From Desulfobulbus sp. (GTDB lineage Bacteria > Desulfobacterota > Desulfobulbia > Desulfobulbales > Desulfobulbaceae): DNA of 9,891 bases. Below are positions 1 to 5,569 of the stretch, piece by piece. The notes beneath the pieces were generated by a model that saw nothing but the letters and a program-made list of their open reading frames with translations, ran no database searches and was not told the DNA's origin. The stretch is taken from assembly GCA_030600525.1 (NCBI GenBank), contig JAUVLX010000113.1:1-9891 (forward strand), written 5' to 3'. The position numbers were made by a program, and so were the translations under genes. Each line of letters starts with the position of its first letter. Position 1 is the stretch's first letter.

Positions 1-52
1 TGAGACGTAATATCTCTCGTATCTTTCGCATAGATAATCTCTTTTTGGGCAT
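1..52 (-). CDS. istA: IS21-family transposase IstA, N-terminal fragment cut by the window edge
   Basis: The minus strand has ATG at 52-50, preceded by AAGGAG at 64-59 with a six-base spacer. It reads MPKKRLSMRKIREILRL before leaving the window. This matches the typical N-terminus of IstA, the DDE transposase of IS21 elements, where a short basic leader precedes the helix-turn-helix that recognises the terminal repeats. Only 17 complete codons are visible, so nothing can be said about the catalytic domain, the partner ATPase IstB, or whether the element is still active. The gene points away from the flanking chromosomal genes, and its 5' leader includes the terminal repeats, so the transposase could bind close to its own promoter. 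The identification rests on the leader sequence together with the repeats. Confidence 0.8.
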   Translation of the reverse strand, partial: MPKKRLSMRKIREILRL

Positions 53-130
53 GAAAATCTCCTTGAAGTATTGGTTCAAAAAAATTTCCTCTACCATTTG
101 TTTCTATGCGTCGCTACTCTCCGAAAACAA

Positions 131-222
131 TGGCCGGAATCGAATGGAAACCCTGGCCGGAATCAATTGGAATGGGTGGCCGGAATCCTCTGGAATCAGT
201 GGCCGGATTGCTCTGGAATATG
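131..222. repeat. Four tandem 23-bp IS21 terminal repeats
   Basis: Four units start at 131, 154, 177 and 200, each exactly 23 bp, with the form TGGCCGGAATnnnnTGGAAT (third and fourth blocks variable; the last unit has GGCCGGATT). The exact period of about two helical turns would place all copies on one face of the DNA. In IS21 elements such repeats are taken to be IstA binding sites. Confidence 0.85.
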
Positions 223-224
223 CA

Positions 225-594
225 AGCTTTTGGTTGCATGACCGGAGTTGACCATCTCTGTACACCTCTCAACATAGCAAATTCTATTTCAGATTAAACT
301 TATCGCTTGAAATGTCAGATTTGATCACGCCTTCTTCCTGTAGCTGTCAAATCAAGTCTGAGCTACTACAAATTAACACATGCTCAGATGATTACAGCGC
401 TGAGGAGACAGGATGACAAAGGCTCCTCCTTTTTCCCTTGAGAATTAGTTCTTACCTCACGTGCAGGTTACAGCGTTCCGAGGGAATATTTTCGAAAACA
501 ACGCTGAGATTGAATAAAATTGCACCTATCCAAGGTGGCCCTAAGGCTACTTGGAAAAAGTTCCCATAAACACCCTTCCACCTCAAAAAATAGA
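225..594. other. Gene-free spacer between the IS21 end and the tetR promoter
   Basis: No convincing reading frame, RNA gene or conserved motif is visible. Two imperfect inverted repeats can be seen. One pairs 315-325 with 351-361 (11 bp, one mismatch). The other pairs 530-540 with 545-554 (CCAAGGTGGCC against GGCTACTTGG, one bulge). The only terminator-like structure is listed separately at 402-434. The stretch may include the tail of whatever the IS landed in. Confidence 0.5.
402..434 (+). terminator. Possible rho-independent terminator
   Basis: GAGGAG at 402-407 can pair with CTCCTC at 423-428 across a 15-base loop, and a run of five T follows at 430-434. The stem is short (6 bp) and no upstream gene is visible, so this is tentative. 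It could be the terminator of a gene interrupted or displaced by the IS21 insertion. Confidence 0.35.
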
Positions 595-623
595 TTGACA
601 TTTATCAGAAATAGATCTAATGT
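595..623 (+). promoter_or_regulatory. Sigma-70-type promoter of the TetR gene
   Basis: A perfect TTGACA at 595-600 is separated by 17 bases from TAATGT at 618-623. The expected transcription start, about 630, falls just before the palindromic operator at 633-648, so a bound repressor would block initiation. Confidence 0.6.
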
Positions 624-632
624 CTCCGGATA

Positions 633-648
633 GAATGAACATTCGTTT
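633..648. promoter_or_regulatory. TetR operator copy 1 (autoregulatory)
   Basis: GAATGAA-CA-TTCGTTT is a 16-bp palindrome with one mismatch in the last base. It shares an extended core (CGGATAGAAYGAACATTC followed by RTTTTAA) with copy 3 at 1375-1390. It lies between the predicted transcription start and the regulator's ATG at 669. Confidence 0.75.
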
Positions 649-668
649 TAACAGAGATAAAAAAGAAG

Positions 669-1256
669 ATGACAGCACCCGTGAAAAAGAGATCGCAGGA
701 TTTAGAAAGCTTAATTTTTGAAACAGCTCTCAAGCTCTTTACAGAAAAAGGCTATTTTAATACCTCGGTTCACGACATCCAGAAAGAAGCGAATGTCAGC
801 ATTGGCAGCATTTACCATTATTTTAAGAATAAGGAAGCCATAGCCAGGGCAATTTATAACGACTTAATTGTCCATATGGAAAGGGCGATGGTGGAGATAA
901 GAAACACCCATCAAACAACCCAGGATCGGGGACGTGCAGTTATCAACTATTTATTTGATTTAGCAGAAAAGGCTCCAGATAAAATGCACTATCTGCTCTA
1001 TGCGACGCACAAGGAGTTCATGCCTGAAGAAAAATCCATCTGTTCCTCCGCTCCTTTTGCAATAATACGGGAGATGATTGGTGAAGGGGTAGAAAAGGGT
1101 GAAATTCGCAACATGGATCCTTTGGTTGCCAGTGCCTGCCTGATTGGGGGAGCACTTCGTATTATCCGTTTGGATTTGGATGAATTTCTCGAAAAACCGA
1201 TATCGCACTATTTAGAGGAAATTTGGGAGTGCTCCTGGGCATCAATTAAAAAATAA
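669..1256 (+). CDS. TetR/AcrR-family transcriptional regulator
   Basis: This 195-residue protein has the usual length and organisation of a TetR-family repressor. The N-terminal three-helix DNA-binding domain (about residues 10-56) contains the helix-turn-helix around residues 32-53, with the family-typical stretch VSIGSIYHYFKNKEA at 43-57. The remainder is a helical ligand-binding domain without recognisable family signature, so the inducer cannot be named. It contains two cysteines, one near residue 125 and one near 137. Three copies of a palindrome flank the gene, one over its own promoter and two in front of the next gene, which argues for autorepression and control of the downstream FAD oxidoreductase. 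The start is ATG 669. The ribosome binding site is weak (AGAG at 653-656 or GAAG next to the start), as is common for lowly expressed repressors. Confidence 0.93.
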   Translation: MTAPVKKRSQDLESLIFETALKLFTEKGYFNTSVHDIQKEANVSIGSIYHYFKNKEAIARAIYNDLIVHMERAMVEIRNTHQTTQDRGRAVINYLFDLAEKAPDKMHYLLYATHKEFMPEEKSICSSAPFAIIREMIGEGVEKGEIRNMDPLVASACLIGGALRIIRLDLDEFLEKPISHYLEEIWECSWASIKK

Positions 1257-1286
1257 TATTGTGTAGCTTTTTTTAGCCAGCACAGT

Positions 1287-1302
1287 GAACGAACATTCAT
1301 TC
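1287..1302. promoter_or_regulatory. TetR operator copy 2
   Basis: GAACGAA-CA-TTCATTC differs from a perfect inverted repeat only at its centre. It lies 31 bp after the tetR stop codon and 88 bp before copy 3, upstream of the oxidoreductase promoter. It could be an auxiliary site for cooperative binding. Confidence 0.75.
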
Positions 1303-1340
1303 TAGCAATGATAAAGATACAAATCTCTTCCACATAATTT

Positions 1341-1368
1341 TTAACAATACAGTTATATTTTTTAATAA
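1341..1368 (+). promoter_or_regulatory. Possible promoter of the FAD oxidoreductase
   Basis: TTAACA at 1341-1346 and TAATAA at 1363-1368 are 16 bases apart in AT-rich DNA. Start-site prediction falls near 1375, on top of operator copy 3, which mirrors the arrangement at the tetR promoter. The boxes alone are not strong; the operator position supports them. Confidence 0.4.
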
Positions 1369-1374
1369 CGGATA

Positions 1375-1390
1375 GAACGAACATTCATTT
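1375..1390. promoter_or_regulatory. TetR operator copy 3
   Basis: GAACGAA-CA-TTCATTT has one arm base off perfect symmetry. The surrounding bases (CGGATA before, TAA after) match copy 1, so identity extends to about 25 bp with two substitutions. It sits at the predicted transcription start of the oxidoreductase, 67 bp before its ATG. Confidence 0.75.
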
Positions 1391-1456
1391 TAAACTACTT
1401 TTTATCTACTCTTATATTAAATCTATTTATTACTTATTCTACGACAGGAGAACGAA

Positions 1457-2866
1457 ATGAAATCAACAGATGTAGCAATTATTGGCGGATCGGCAGCAGG
1501 GTTAATGGCAGCGGTTACTTTAATAAAACGTAATCCTGAGAAAAAAGTCACCGTCATCCGTAATGTGGAGAAAACACCGGTTCCATGCGGTATTCCCTAC
1601 ATTTATGGAACCTTAAAAGATGTGAACAAGAATATTATTCCGGATCAAAACTTCCTCAATATGGGTATAGATATCATGTGCCTGGAAGTGGAGAGTATAG
1701 ACCGGAAACACAAGAGTATTGCCTTTGTAGACGGTACCACTCTTGGCTATGACAAGCTCATCCTTGGTAACGGATCAAAACCTTTTGTGCCCCCCATAAA
1801 AGGCATTGATCTGGACAACGTATTTGTCGTAGAGAAAGACCCAAGTCGTTTGCAGGCACTGTATACGGCATTACAGACAGCAAAAAATGTGGTTGTTGTC
1901 GGAGGTGGGTTTATCGGTGTTGAGATGGCGGAACAAATCGCTCTCATGGCTGGTGCGGATGCTGCTGCAAACAACACACTCAATGTCAGCATCATTGAAA
2001 TGCTTCCTCATTGTCTGATGATGGCCTGTGAAGAAGAATTTTGCGTCAAAGCGGAAGGTGAACTTGAAAAACTGGGCATCAACGTTATGACCAACCGAGG
2101 TGTACAAGAAATTAAGGGTCAAGGTACAGTAAATGCGGTCCAGCTAGCAGACGGCAGTGAACTGGATGCTGATTTGGTGCTTGTCTGCATCGGTGCAACA
2201 CCTAATATTGAACTGGCTGAAAAATGTGGTTTACAGGCTGATCCGCGTCAAGGAGTGTTGGTTAACGAATACATGCAAACCAAAGATCCAGATATCTATG
2301 CTGCTGGTGACTGCGCTACAAAAACATCCTTTATTACCGGTAAATCCAGCGGCATCAGGCTTGCCTCTGTTGCCTGCAGTGAAGGCATGATTGCAGCCAG
2401 TAATTTGTACAATAACTCTAAACGAAAAAACCTGGGTGCACTTGGCGCTTTTGCTACAAAGGTAGGCGCTCATTCCATAGCTGCAGCGGGATTAACTTCA
2501 AAGGCCGCTCATGATGAGGGTATTGAGGTGGTAATTGGTGAAGCAATAACTCCCAATCGACATCCTGCAAGTTTGCCGGACTGTATTATCGAAATGAAAG
2601 CAAAACTGCTGTTTCGAAAGGATAACGGTAGAATTATTGGTGGCCATGTTATTGGCGGAGAGTCTACGGCTGATATGGTTAACGCCATTTCCGTTGCTAT
2701 TCAAACCGGGGCAACCGCAGAGGAACTGGCAACCATGCAATACGCCACCCATCCTCTCTTAACAGCTTCACCACTCTCCTACCATATCATGCTTGCAGCG
2801 GAGAATGGTGCTATTCAGCTAACCAATGCTTCCATGACCAAGAAATTCAACAAGGAAGCTGCCTAA
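1457..2866 (+). CDS. FAD-dependent pyridine nucleotide-disulfide oxidoreductase (NADH oxidase / CoA-disulfide reductase type)
   Basis: This 469-residue cytoplasmic flavoprotein transfers electrons from NAD(P)H through FAD. The N-terminal FAD-binding fold begins with IIGGSAAG (8-15). The NAD(P)H-binding Rossmann fold carries VVVVGGGFIGVE (145-156). The second FAD motif is YAAGDCA (281-287), and a C-terminal dimerisation domain follows (about 325-445). Cys44 in VPCGIPY occupies the place of the redox-active cysteine of CoA-disulfide reductases and Nox-type NADH oxidases, so a single-cysteine mechanism with a CoA, persulfide or peroxide intermediate is likely. NADH:rubredoxin reductase is a related alternative. 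AGGAG at 1446-1450 is six bases from the ATG. Two TetR-type operators precede the gene, a strong hairpin follows it, and a flavodiiron protein comes next on the same strand, suggesting a role in oxygen or NO defence. The exact acceptor cannot be read from sequence. Confidence 0.9.
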   Translation: MKSTDVAIIGGSAAGLMAAVTLIKRNPEKKVTVIRNVEKTPVPCGIPYIYGTLKDVNKNIIPDQNFLNMGIDIMCLEVESIDRKHKSIAFVDGTTLGYDKLILGNGSKPFVPPIKGIDLDNVFVVEKDPSRLQALYTALQTAKNVVVVGGGFIGVEMAEQIALMAGADAAANNTLNVSIIEMLPHCLMMACEEEFCVKAEGELEKLGINVMTNRGVQEIKGQGTVNAVQLADGSELDADLVLVCIGATPNIELAEKCGLQADPRQGVLVNEYMQTKDPDIYAAGDCATKTSFITGKSSGIRLASVACSEGMIAASNLYNNSKRKNLGALGAFATKVGAHSIAAAGLTSKAAHDEGIEVVIGEAITPNRHPASLPDCIIEMKAKLLFRKDNGRIIGGHVIGGESTADMVNAISVAIQTGATAEELATMQYATHPLLTASPLSYHIMLAAENGAIQLTNASMTKKFNKEAA

Positions 2867-2878
2867 CACAAAAGGTAC

Positions 2879-2923
2879 CCGTATAAAGCTTCTATTATTT
2901 TTCAGGATAGAAGCTTTATACGG
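2879..2923 (+). terminator. Strong hairpin after the oxidoreductase gene
   Basis: A perfect 17-bp inverted repeat pairs 2879-2895 with 2907-2923 around an 11-base loop, beginning 13 bases after the stop codon. There is no T tract behind it; the only T run is inside the loop. It may act as a transcription terminator, an RNA 3'-end stabiliser, or both. Confidence 0.6.
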
Positions 2924-3344
2924 TGCAGCAGCAATGGATCAATGCGCTTGCCGTACTCTTTTTTCCTGTCCCATTTTCCCTGCTTTTCATCACAGCTCAC
3001 CACCGCTCTTTTTTCTTTTGATATTTTTCCTTTTCAGCGGTTGTATCCTGGATCGCAGCTCAGACTGCAGCCGTCTTTCCTCGCACCTTGGCATTCATTC
3101 TTTTTTCCCTTGTTGTGGTGTACCTATTCCACAGCACCCCACGGAGTCTGCGCTTACCTCTGCGCACGATCAGGCAGGAAAACATAGCATTACTATAGTT
3201 ATCCAGCCTGCTTGTACGCATCTGGAGCACTGCTGAACAGTTACAGATCGAGGGTAAGGCGAGGTTATTTGTTCTTCGCTGAATAGTTGTGTTGTGATTT
3301 TAAATAGTTTTCAAATATATCTGAGCTATTCGCTTCCATATCCC
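2924..3344. other. Gene-free, pyrimidine-rich spacer
   Basis: About 420 bases hold no frame that looks like a gene. The plus strand from about 2950 to 3120 is markedly pyrimidine-rich with several T and C runs. A 7-bp direct repeat TCTGCGC occurs at 3147-3153 and 3159-3165. A weak promoter-like pair, TTGTGA at 3292-3297 and TATATC at 3316-3321, could drive the flavodiiron gene. I recognise no known RNA family. Confidence 0.45.
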
Positions 3345-3410
3345 TATGAAAAGGGTAAAACATGAATGAATTATTTAATCATGAGATCTTCTTTATTTCC
3401 CTTTTTCATA
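3345..3410 (+). promoter_or_regulatory. Imperfect hairpin upstream of the flavodiiron gene
   Basis: TATGAAAAGGG at 3345-3355 can pair with CCCTTTTTCATA at 3399-3410, with one base bulged. A nested CATGA/TCATG pair lies at 3361-3365 and 3379-3383. The structure ends 66 bases before the start codon in AT-rich DNA. It could be an untranslated-leader structure or a protein-binding site. A GAATGAA half-site like that of the TetR operators occurs at 3364-3370, but the second arm is missing. Confidence 0.35.
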
Positions 3411-3464
3411 AAATGATTATTAATATTTTATTTGAAATTTTCCAGCCGTTTATTGACAACAATT

Positions 3465-3470
3465 GAGGAG
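3465..3470 (+). promoter_or_regulatory. Ribosome binding site fixing the flavodiiron start
   Basis: GAGGAG lies six bases before ATG 3477. It favours this start over an in-frame TTG at 3432, which has no such site and would add 15 residues not expected for the family. Confidence 0.75.
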
Positions 3471-3476
3471 TATAAA

Positions 3477-4706
3477 ATGAATTGCACCAAAATGAGCGAT
3501 CAGGTTTTCCAGCTCAAAGTCAACATTGAAGAAGACGGCTACCTTTTTGAAGGGCTCTGGCCTGTTCCCAATGGGGTGAGTATTAACAGTTACCTTGTAA
3601 AGGGTGATAAAACAGCGATTATAGATTTAACTCAGGATGTTTATGAATTAACCAGTTCACTCGAACAACAGATTGAGCAGACCGGGGTCAATGTGGAAGA
3701 GGTGGACTATGTGATAGTCAACCACATGGAACCGGATCACTCTGGTATGTTGCGTGCATTTGTTGAAAAAAACAAGACATGCAGAATTGTCTGTTCTGCC
3801 AAAGCAGCCCCTCTTTTAGAACAGTTCTGCTCTGTTCCCATGGGCAGAGTTGATATTGTTGGTGATGAGGACACCCTTGATTTAGGCGCTGGCATGGTAC
3901 TACGATTTTACATGATTCCAAATGTGCATTGGCCGGAAACCATGGCAACCTACCTTGAGTCTGAAAAAATGCTGTTTCCTTGTGACGCATTTGGTTCGTA
4001 CGGTGCAGTAAATGAACAGGCGTTTGATGATCAACTCTCAGATGAACGAGTTGCTTTTTTTGAACAAGAGTCGCTCCGCTACTACGCAAATATTGTTGCC
4101 ACCTTTTCCCCTTTTGTTGAAAAGGCAATTGAAAAGCTGAGTTCTCTTGCCATTGATGTTATTGCCCCTGCCCATGGAATTGTGTGGCGCAAAAATCCTT
4201 CTGCAATCATCGAACATTACAAACGCTATGCCTCCTACGCTAAGGGGCCTGCAGAGCCAGAGGTCTGTCTCATATGGGCCTCCATGTATGGAAACACGGG
4301 CAAATCCATAGCTCCTCTTATAAAGGGCATCAAATCTGAAGGCGTGGAAGTACGCACCTTCCGTGTTCCGCAGGATGATCTTGGTCATATCCTTGCTGCC
4401 GCATGGAAGGCTGCAGGCTTGGTCTTTGCGATGCCAACATACGAGTATAAAATGTTTCCTCCCATGGCACAGGTTATTGAGGATTTAATGATCAAAAAGG
4501 TCAAAAACAGAAAGGTCCTGCGTGTTGGTTCCTATGGCTGGGTTGGCGGTGCTGAAAAAGACTTTAGAACGAGAACCGAAAAGGCTGGCTGGGATATTAT
4601 GGACAGCATAGAATTCCAAGGCACTCCTGCAGATGACGATTTAAAAGCAATGGAGCAGGCAGGAAAAGAACTGGCTCAAAAAATTAAGCAATTCTGCAGT
4701 AAATAA
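3477..4706 (+). CDS. fprA: Flavodiiron protein (rubredoxin:oxygen oxidoreductase type; O2/NO reductase)
   Basis: This is a 409-residue class A flavodiiron protein, about the length of Desulfovibrio gigas ROO. The N-terminal metallo-beta-lactamase-like domain (about 1-255) keeps the full diiron ligand set: His83, Glu85 and Asp87 in HMEPDHSG, then His151, Asp170 and His233. The C-terminal flavodoxin domain (about 262-405) has the FMN phosphate loop SMYGNTGK (269-276) and the later motifs MPTYEYKMFPP and GSYGWVGG. There is no fused rubredoxin or flavin-reductase module, so an external donor is needed. Family members reduce O2 to water and/or NO to N2O in the cytoplasm of anaerobes. The NAD(P)H oxidoreductase 610 bp upstream is a candidate at the head of that chain. 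The gene probably has its own promoter, because a strong hairpin and a long spacer separate the two. O2 versus NO preference cannot be judged from sequence. Confidence 0.95.
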   Translation: MNCTKMSDQVFQLKVNIEEDGYLFEGLWPVPNGVSINSYLVKGDKTAIIDLTQDVYELTSSLEQQIEQTGVNVEEVDYVIVNHMEPDHSGMLRAFVEKNKTCRIVCSAKAAPLLEQFCSVPMGRVDIVGDEDTLDLGAGMVLRFYMIPNVHWPETMATYLESEKMLFPCDAFGSYGAVNEQAFDDQLSDERVAFFEQESLRYYANIVATFSPFVEKAIEKLSSLAIDVIAPAHGIVWRKNPSAIIEHYKRYASYAKGPAEPEVCLIWASMYGNTGKSIAPLIKGIKSEGVEVRTFRVPQDDLGHILAAAWKAAGLVFAMPTYEYKMFPPMAQVIEDLMIKKVKNRKVLRVGSYGWVGGAEKDFRTRTEKAGWDIMDSIEFQGTPADDDLKAMEQAGKELAQKIKQFCSK

Positions 4707-4722
4707 AACTGATCTGGCACTA

Positions 4723-4882
4723 GTGTCTCGTCAACGCTGCTCTGACGTATCTTGCTTGTCTTTTTTCGCACTTGGATTCCTTTAACTGGTGGTACATAGC
4801 CCACTATGAACAACCAGTTAAAGGAATCCAGAATCAAAAAAATCCAGCGCAATATTTCGACATTTCATCGTTGGCGCGACAC
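4723..4882. repeat. Foldback (MITE-like) element between the flavodiiron and CoA-binding genes
   Basis: The ends GTGTCTCGTCAACG (4723-4736) and CGTTGGCGCGACAC (4869-4882) are inverted repeats matching at 12 of 14 positions. Within lies a perfect 18-bp inverted repeat (4773-4790 with 4813-4830), flanked by T6 and A7 runs, and a nested CATAG/CTATG pair at its centre. All three nested repeats share a centre near 4802. There is no coding capacity, and no clear target-site duplication was found. Confidence 0.65.
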
Positions 4883-4930
4883 AGGGATTACTCTGTCAGA
4901 ATATCTTATACAGGACACAAGGAGTAAAAA

Positions 4931-5296
4931 ATGGCTGAAACAGTCGTAATTTTAGGGGCAAGCGATAAGCCTACGAGATATGCCTACAAAGCGATGCAGT
5001 CTTTAACCAATCACGGCCATCAAGTACTGTTGGTCAATCCTTTTAAGACAAAAGTTGAAGAACAGCACTGTCACGATTCTGTTTGCAGTATAACGGAACA
5101 GATTGACACTATAACGTTGTATGTTAATCCGAAAAGATTCCAGGATCATATAGATGACGTTATTGCAACGGCACCTAAACGGGTGATTATGAACCCAGGG
5201 ACAGAAGACGATGATACTGAAAAAAGGTTAAAAGAGGAAGGCATCGAGGTACTGCGAGCATGTACTTTAGTGATGCTCGCAACCGACCAGTATTAA
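4931..5296 (+). CDS. Small CoA-binding domain protein (CoA_binding_2 type)
   Basis: This 121-residue single-domain protein has a Rossmann-like CoA-binding fold. It opens with VVILGASDKPTRYAY (5-19), the nucleotide-binding loop typical of succinyl-CoA synthetase alpha-like CoA-binding domains and the YccU group. It ends with the conserved MNPGTED (87-93) and a late cysteine (Cys111 in RACTLVML). Other cysteines are at 47 and 52. There is no catalytic ligase domain, so it probably binds CoA or an acyl-CoA in the cytoplasm as a sensor or carrier; no reaction is assigned. AAGGAG at 4919-4924 is six bases from the ATG, and a good terminator follows. It lies on the same strand after a CoA-disulfide-reductase-like enzyme and the flavodiiron protein, which hints at a shared stress role, but a foldback element separates it from the latter. 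Confidence 0.88.
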   Translation: MAETVVILGASDKPTRYAYKAMQSLTNHGHQVLLVNPFKTKVEEQHCHDSVCSITEQIDTITLYVNPKRFQDHIDDVIATAPKRVIMNPGTEDDDTEKRLKEEGIEVLRACTLVMLATDQY

Positions 5297-5304
5297 AAGC
5301 CACA

Positions 5305-5340
5305 GAGGGGTGTTACATTTGAATCGCCCCTCTTATTTTC
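5305..5340 (+). terminator. Rho-independent terminator of the CoA-binding gene
   Basis: GAGGGGTG (5305-5312) pairs with CGCCCCTC (5325-5332) through seven Watson-Crick pairs and one G-T pair, with a 12-base loop. The T-rich tail TTATTTTC follows. It begins nine bases after the stop codon. Confidence 0.85.
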
Positions 5341-5569
5341 CATTTTTCCCTTTCAATTGTAGTATCTTATATACTGCTTCAACAGTCCAGTTGGTTGTTC
5401 TTCCCCCTTTCCCCCCTTTTAAATTTTTCTTTAGCCATATGTACTTCCGATGTTATATAATTGGAAAATATTGTAACAAGGAAGGTTGCGCACAAAGTAA
5501 GTAACCTTGAGAAAATAGCTGCACGTTGTACCTCCCATTTTTTTTCAACCCTAATCGCAGGCAGTTAAA

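Larger units (their letters stand above)
1..224 (-). mobile_element. Left end of an IS21-family insertion sequence (continues off the window)
   Basis: Read on the minus strand from 224 to 1, this begins with TGCATATTCC, passes through four 23-bp repeats and reaches a ribosome binding site and the start of istA. IS21-family elements begin with 5'-TG and carry several repeated blocks inside their ends that serve as transposase sites, so the layout fits. The outer boundary at 224 is inferred from the TG end and the last repeat. No target-site duplication can be tested because the other end is outside the window. Confidence 0.85.

Noticed and set aside
45..297. Two overlapping plus-strand frames of 60-70 residues across the left end
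   Set aside because: Their sequence is the 23-bp IS21 terminal repeat translated in two frames, and they run antisense to the istA start. Neither has a credible ribosome binding site.
2934..3236. A cysteine-rich 100-residue frame with a lipobox-like FSGC
   Set aside because: There is no ribosome binding site, the hydrophobic stretch comes from polypyrimidine DNA, and a second overlapping frame of equal quality exists in the same place.
3364..3370. A fourth TetR operator upstream of the flavodiiron gene
   Set aside because: Only the GAATGAA half is present; the following bases do not form the second arm.
3432..3476. An upstream TTG start for the flavodiiron protein
   Set aside because: ATG 3477 has GAGGAG at ideal spacing and gives the family-typical N-terminus and length.
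5420..5461. Promoter for the chemoreceptor: a perfect TATAAT at 5456-5461, or a sigma-28-like TAAA...CCGAT
   Set aside because: The TATAAT has no acceptable -35 box at 16-18 bases, and the TAAA to CCGAT spacing is about seven bases too long for sigma-28. It may still be a real -10 box, but this is not supported enough to list.
5310..5504. A 64-residue frame downstream of the CoA-binding gene
   Set aside because: It starts inside the terminator stem, has no ribosome binding site and translates T/C-rich DNA.
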